Positions 57,911-64,000 of a DNA stretch of 64,000 nucleotides are shown here, piece after piece. Made by a program: the position numbers and the translations under genes. The notes beneath the pieces were generated by a model, which was given only the letters and a program-made list of their open reading frames with translations, was not told where the DNA came from and ran no database searches. This DNA comes from Enoplolaimus lenunculus (Eukaryota > Nematoda > Enoplea > Enoplida > Thoracostomopsidae): positions 186,001-250,000 of the forward strand of contig JASANG010003332.1 of NCBI GenBank assembly GCA_030248215.1. The letters run 5' to 3'. Position 1 is the stretch's first letter, and the number at the start of each line of letters is the position of its first letter.

Positions 57911-60474
57911 TAATAATTTGGACTAAGATGCCTGGTGGTGAGTTTCAAAACAGAAAGGGCATTTTGTTGATTCCGTAAGACTACAAGTAAGACTAAACCC
58001 TTGCTGTGAGGAAGCAACCATTTCCAGGGCTAAGCTGTTTCTGACCTCGTACTGTGGACGGGCTCTGCATTTGATTCAACTAAAAATTGTATAGACGTGC
58101 TCAGTGACTATTAAGATGTGATGTGTTTTCATTAAATTTACCCGAGTAAAACTCAAAACATTACAAATGCGGATGTAATCTTTCCTGTCTACCAACTCTT
58201 GTTGTTGCTGCAGTACAATAGCACAACATTTACCACAGAATGCTTCAAGAAAATATAGACGGTAGCCTAGGATTTTGGTTTGGGGAAAGTTACAATTCAA
58301 TTACAAATTGATAGTTTAAGCTTAAATTTATCTCAGACTCGGATAGCATTTAGTTATTAATAGAAAAAAAACATTTAAAATCGTGTGTGATCAATTGCCG
58401 CAGTGGCTTCCCCCATCTGGTTGCACACATACATAAGCAAGTTTCCATACCCTCGAAATAAACAAGGAACAAATTTAACCAGTTGTTGAAGTTTTAGGTC
58501 AAAATCAAACCAAGTATTATATAGACAGGCCAGATCAGCATGGTTAAAACTATTCACAATAATCTAACTTAATTTGAACCGTTTGGAGTTTAGCGTCAAC
58601 ATTCAACATTTGGTATTGCATTTTAGGAGCGTATACAAGAGGACAGATTAAGCATAGGGAATATATCCCTCCGGAAACTTCTGTAGACACGAAAAAACTC
58701 TTTTAGTATTCAAAATATCGTTATGTATTTTAGATATGACAAAATTTTTTACGTGAGGTTATCCTCAAAAATAAAATCCTGGCTAAACCTTTACGATATA
58801 CGTTTTTATCTCAAAGCTATATGTAACAGTCGTTGGACTATTTGAAGCCATGTATACTAAATAAAAGCGCACTCTTAGGAAAAGCGAAATTATGTAAAAT
58901 ACCAATATAAACAAACGTCTTAGACTTTTCTGAAATATAGTTTTCCAAAAGGGCTCTCAACTTAGACACCGGAACTGGAAAAAATCTTATTCATGTAAAA
59001 CTGAATAGGCATTTGTGTTGTGGCTGTGCTAAACAATGGTTAGCTCTTGAAAGAAATAGCAATTGTTAATTGGGCTGGGACAAAATATGGGTTTTAGGAC
59101 GCAACATCAAAATTTTAGCTTGAAATATAGCCATAAGTCAAGCGTACTTTTTTGCAGTCGCATAAAGAAAACGGGGCAATCATACAAGTAAAAGGGGCCT
59201 AGATTTCGATGGTGGACTGAAAAAGATCCCAAAAACGCCTGGACAAAATCACTATTACGAAGTTGGCTGACCACTGACCCCCTCTTTCCGTTAAGGTTAG
59301 CCGTATAAAGTTCTTGTGTCGTTGTTTTCGGAAAAACGCTGCTCAGATCATAACCACACTGCAAACAATTCACGAATTTAGCGATGCATATTAAATGTGC
59401 CTAATATTAGTTTTTCATGGAGCCTTGATTTTATATATTTGAGTACAAGAATCCAACGACGTCACCACTATAATGAAAATTATTAACCTGAAGCGATAAT
59501 CTTTGCCAACTTTTGATCTACCGACTGTCGATATCACTAGAGAAGCTAAATTTTGGGTTTGACGACACATTTATGAACAGTAGTTTTTGTTCTGAAGAGC
59601 AGGATTGGGAACCGGAAAAAACCAACATAACTTTTTAGTTTTAGTAAGAAAACTTAGGTAAATAGCGACAAAACACCGATGAAAAGTGTAAGAACGTTGT
59701 TTTTCTCACGCGTTTTATCCAGGGCAAGTTCAACTTAAGTATCACAGATGCTAATTTACCAAATTTTGTAGCGCCTGTTTGATTTAGATACTGCCAGATT
59801 TTTTGTTGCTTGAGTTCACTGTATCCGTGATGGAACTGAACTAGAACGGGACAAGATATTTGTGTTTATGAATTCTAATTTTTTCATCTTAAAACGATTA
59901 CTGAATCTGCTTTTTTTATTAATTTTGTGTTTTTGTTTGAACCAACATTCACATGCTGTTATAACGCAAATTTAGAACATACTTTTGACTAATAGACTCC
60001 AAAAGAGAGAAACTACAAACCCTGTTAGCTGATTCTTTGGCGAACTCATACCCACAAGTTTGTGCTTTGTTGACAGTTGCTATTTTTGGACATTTGACGC
60101 TTTTGTAGTGTGTACCGTGTACCCTATTCATGTCATGTGTTATTAAATATTGATACGTACTTAGTAAAATCGTTATGTAATTCTCTTTGTATGATTTTGG
60201 AACAAAACTCAGCATTTGCTGAAGCGCGAATACATGTTGTGTAATTTTTCCGTTTTTTGTTTTCCGAAACATGCGGAAAAAACGTTTTTTTTTCTGGTCG
60301 ATTAAGTTTTCCCAGTAAAAACCATCTCTGCGGATGAGTACAGAACAAGCAACCGGTCTCTTGTGCACTACCCAGCCACATGTAAGTCGAAAAATAAAGA
60401 CTTAGGGCTTACAGATTAGCGTTTTGATTTAATATAAACAAAGACTTAGGTAAGCTTTTCAAGCCCTACGCCTA

Positions 60475-60476
<2 letters not shown>
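57911..60476. other. Part of the long innexin intron, nothing recognised
   Basis: AT-rich DNA. The longest frame (59949-60368, - strand) has no recognisable motif and poor composition. I see no supportable exon or repeat. Confidence 0.35.

Positions 60477-60560
<84 letters not shown>
60477..60560. repeat. AT dinucleotide microsatellite
   Basis: About 42 uninterrupted AT units, bordered by CCTAGA on the left and AAACTAGG on the right, so the flanks are themselves partly inverted and the tract can form a cruciform. Confidence 0.97.
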
Positions 60561-60566
<6 letters not shown>

Positions 60567-60778
60567 GGCCAGAACTCGAAAAAAGATATGGCAAACATAA
60601 TATTGTGAAATTTTAATTATTGATTTGAATACAGCATATGTCATGGTTAAGTGTCACTCAAAAAACCAATAAAGCGCCTTGGATTCGCTTCAGATGTTCA
60701 ATACAAAATCGATTCAAGACAATACATTGTGACAATTTTAATGCTTACTAAAGGCAGAGGCTGCCTACTGTTGCAAGG

Positions 60779-61115
60779 CATGGCGTAACCAGATATCCGT
60801 TTGAGATTTCGTTATAGTAATACCGGAAATTCTGTTATTTTTTGGTTTATACAGCGTAAAACGCTTAAATTTATTGCTGTCGATACAGATGTACTGTAAT
60901 TTGTTCGATTTGAAATAAAACGTAACAAAGTGTTTTCAGTGTTTTTCTATGTAAACTTTATACTTAGCCTAATAAATATTTGCGTAATATTTAAATTGTA
61001 TTTGTTGAAAAATTTATTCAGTTTTGAAATTTTATACCTAAATTCCGTTTTCTGTTTCCGTTTCCGTTATTTTGAACAGTACCTCTTTCCGCTAGTTCTA
61101 TCCGTTTACACCCTC
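60779..61115. mobile_element. hAT-type MITE (CCGTTTCCGTTATTTT family)
   Basis: The left end is like CATGGCGTAACCAGATATCC. The right end is CTATCCGTTTACACCCT, preceded by CTGTTTCCGTTTCCGTTATT. Same body order as 27064-27435. The target duplication is not readable, so the copy is older. Confidence 0.65.
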
Positions 61116-61801
61116 CAGCACGTAAGTAACATTCAGATGATCAAATTCGAGTATAATCGCTAGCAGGAAATTTGAAGGTAAGTAAAAATTGCCATTTTTG
61201 CCTGCAAGTGCTTTTTCAAACGTTTCAAATGCCTATTAACTTATTTTGCAGTTCTAAATTATCTCAAACCTCTATGAAGCCAAAATGACTTTATAACGTA
61301 CTTTTGATTCCACCGGAGCTACTGTAATAACTCGAAGTACGAGAAAATAATCAGAGGATGGACCGAATTTTAATTCGAATTTATAGAGTCTGCAAATGGA
61401 TAGCGTCCAAAAAACCTAATCAGAATAGACATATGTCGATTACCTTAGTTAGAGTACGTATACATAGATCTTGGACAAAGTAAATACTTCAGTACAGAAT
61501 TTGACTACTCAAAATATATTTTGTTTCAAATGTTGAATTTATTAAATAAAATTGGGATCACGAAAACGAAAGACCGTAATACACCCTTAAAAGAATACTT
61601 TACAACTCATAATAACTGTTTATACTATATATTGTAAAACTGAAATGTGGACAAAACTTTTCACAATTTTGTATAAACTACAACGGGTTTGACCGGCCCG
61701 CCACTACAAAATGTGTTCTACAATTACTTCCAAGTCATTAATTTATACCTCCAGCGTTAACAAAGCTATACCTCGTATACTGGAAAACTCATGCGACAAT
61801 T

Positions 61802-61995
61802 TGGCTCATGTAAAGATCAGGGGCGCGGTACGTTTTTTCTGCGGAACTGCGATAAAGTAAGCATAAGCTTTAAATTAGATTTTTGCCTAGGCTTATGCTT
61901 AAGCTTAGGTATAAGCTCATTCTTACGCTTAGGCTTAGGTTAAGGCTTAAGAATATGCTTATTCTACTGTTGCGGGCCTGGTCTATACGTTGGCC
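61802..61995. mobile_element. Small MITE with TTAGGC-like hexamers, copy 2
   Basis: Ends TGGCTCATGTAAAGATCAGG and CCTGGTCTATACGTTGGCC are inverted. The interior runs AAGCATAAGCTTTAAATTAG, CCTAGGCTTATGCTTAAGC, TTACGCTTAGGCTTAGG and GAATATGCTTATTCTACTG, the reverse complement of the body at 22296-22462. Confidence 0.65.
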
Positions 61996-63637
61996 GTTAA
62001 TTCTGACATACAGGTTTCATTTCGCTAAACTTAGGTATTGAAACATTAGTATTGAACAAAACCTATTTAAACAAAATGGTTCTAGGCGTAGCGCACTACT
62101 GGACCACCTTCATCAGTTCCGGTCCGATATTATTCATTGTTTGGTTCCGGCTCAATGACCGGATGTTTTTACTATTGGAATTTGTGAAGCAGTTTTACGC
62201 TTTTTAAAACGAGTTTCACTCGAAACTTTTAGTTTGAAGCTTGTTTTCGTAAATTTTACAAATGTCTTTCGAAGGTTTTAGTTTCGAGCATGCGGTTCCA
62301 GCGTCCTGAGTGTTATGGTTAAACAAATCTCATACAGCACGCGTGGTTATTTTTGAAATATTCGAGTCAAATTCAGTTCAAATGCGTGGTTTAAAATTAT
62401 TTTAAATAAAGAACTCAATATTATTATGGATTACGTGCGGCAACAGTAAAGAAACCAGTAAAGTATGGGGCTTTTAAAACACACTTCCGATTCATCGTTG
62501 AGAAAGGTTTTGAAATTTATACAATTTTTGATTTATGAGAAATAAAAATATGACATTTTTGAATTTTAAGATTTTTAGAACTTTAAGCGCAACCTCGCAA
62601 TTATCCCATTAAGGCGTCATACGGGTATTTCGCAGTCGAATATATGAAAGCAGCCATCTATTACGGAACAATTCATAAATTATATGGGATATTTGAATAT
62701 TCCGTCAAATTTTATAAATTAAAATGCTGGTGCAACAAATAAAACATTTACAATACCCCTTGGCTTTGTTCATTAAGCTTGCACACAATATTACATAGGT
62801 ATATTTTTCGTATCTGGATATGCAGTATTTGGTATCCAACGGAATATTTGGCGATGAAAATTTCTAAAAAAAGTAAATCTACCTACCGATTGATTTTTTG
62901 ATTTTTAATTATAAACTTGTTCGCAGTGATTTTTAACTAAAGTTTTAGCAAAATTTCAATTTCAAACGTATGCAGATTTATTATTTTGTTCTGTTGTGCG
63001 CTCCGTAAATGTCAGGTTTGCAAACACAGTTAACTCATTATATTTTGTAGGTGTGTGTAAACCAGATAATTGTTTCTGGTAAGAAAGCCCAGTAAATCAT
63101 TTACCGATACCAGTCGGATGGATTTCCTGGAAAAACGTCTCCTAAACTTCCGATTCAGTATATTTCGATAATTATATACAGTGTACTTATAGTGATATAT
63201 ATTTATATATACATAAATTTATAATATATAGTTATTTTTGTTATCCTGTGTTCTTAATATTCTCAAATTTATGTAGCAATGCAGCACCTATAATCTAAGA
63301 TCTGTATAATTATGAATGAATGGTATTCGCTTCAAAATTTGAAAAGTTCTTGAATTACATTTGTTTTACTACTGAGCGATTTTTCAGACTCCTAGCGCTG
63401 GCGAGTTTATTAATTATTTAAGAACCTGTTACACACCGACAATACGTGCTACGCACACTTAAGAATTCGGTAATACTAATTACCTTTAATCGACGACAAT
63501 TCGTCGAAGCATAACCCACAAAACAAATCTGATGGGCAACAAAAAGTTTTGTGGATAAAATTTCGAATAACAAGTTGTCGGTCAACGAGTTGTCGTGATA
63601 CCGGTTTTAGCATAGTCTCTATAATTTAGAAACTTAC
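61996..63637. other. Part of the long innexin intron, nothing recognised
   Basis: AT-rich DNA. A hAT-MITE-like fragment may lie near 63052 (GTGTGTAAACCAGATAATTG). No exon is supported here. Confidence 0.35.
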
Positions 63638-63784
63638 AGCTCGAGTCTTGCGCAAATAGTGAAGTTTCGATGAAAATCCTTTACGAATTCGTATCAGAGA
63701 TTTATGTAACAATTCCCCAGGTCCTGTTACAACACCGCGACTTGGAGCGTTTGATGCTCGAAATGAATACACATCGTTATCCAT
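63638..63784 (-). CDS. Probable first coding exon of the innexin gene
   Basis: An open 49-codon exon on the - strand: ATG at 63784 directly preceded by an in-frame TGA, ending in a consensus donor GCT|GTAAGT. It reads MDNDVYSFRASNAPSRGVV, then TGPGELLHKSLIRIRKGFSS and ends LHYLRKTRA. It ends on a codon boundary, which matches the phase required by the innexin exon starting at 53085 ([11 protein letters not shown]...). Joining them gives an innexin of about 592 residues with a basic cytoplasmic N-terminal extension. UNC-7 of nematodes also has an extended N terminus. The 10.5-kb intron and the link to the innexin are inference. It could instead start another - strand gene. Confidence 0.55.
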
Positions 63785-64000
63785 TCAACGTGGTTATCCA
63801 TTGAAGCCAAAACAACTCGTTTATTATTTTAATTTTGTCTAACATTTATATTTATAAATAATGTTGTTAAGCCCAAGTTTATTCTAAGAATTAAGTTGTC
63901 CCAAAATCTGGAAACTTCCAAAACAGTCTGCCGAAAGTGTACAAGTGCCCGGCCGTACCGCCATAAAGAGCGTTTTCATTATAATTGCTCAACAGTGATT

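Noticed and set aside
59949-60368. 139-codon frame on the - strand
   Set aside because: No recognisable motif, AT-driven composition and no splice context, inside the long innexin intron.

Overview
The window is animal nuclear DNA: AT-rich, with GT-AG introns and dense with transposons. Three host genes can be traced exon by exon with consistent splice phases. They are an LRCH-type scaffold protein (leucine-rich repeats plus calponin-homology domain, + strand, 16 exons, 1.38-16.27 kb), a FAM102/EEIG1-type NT-C2 protein (- strand, 4 exons, 31.3-34.9 kb) and an innexin (- strand, 48.3-53.1 kb, with a likely first coding exon at 63.7 kb). The innexin resembles the nematode UNC-7/UNC-9 kind more than the arthropod, mollusc or annelid kinds. 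Innexins also exclude a plant or fungus. I infer an ecdysozoan, a nematode or a near relative such as a horsehair worm, with moderate confidence. A small two-exon gene of unknown function lies at 24.8-25.8 kb (- strand).

Layout. 0-1.3 kb: two tRNA-derived SINEs. 1.4-16.3 kb: LRCH gene, whose introns hold a hAT-like element with a piggyBac-like MITE nested in it, a Helentron-like element and a GTT/GCT microsatellite beside a 5' splice site. 16.3-23.2 kb: a transposon graveyard with a 1.9-kb DNA transposon carrying an OTU-like fragment, several hAT-type MITEs, arms of a CTGTAGTGACCC repeat family, an 80-bp satellite, and a tRNA-like sequence inside inverted repeats. 24.8-25.8 kb: small gene. 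26-29.3 kb: nested hAT-like elements with readable target duplications. 31.3-34.9 kb: FAM102-type gene with two SINEs in its first intron. 35.8-36.5 kb: another hAT-like element.

38.6-46.6 kb: a BEL/Pao LTR retrotransposon (- strand) with 164-bp LTRs that read identical, and a 5-bp target duplication. After pol, where some relatives carry env, it has a separate 451-residue frame with SGNH/GDSL-hydrolase-like motifs and no visible membrane segment. This is the most unusual item in the window. 48.3-63.8 kb: innexin gene with TE-filled introns.

The host genes are not an operon and do not form an obvious pathway. They are unrelated neighbours in a TE-rich region. All calls are from reading the sequence by eye, and no database search was run.
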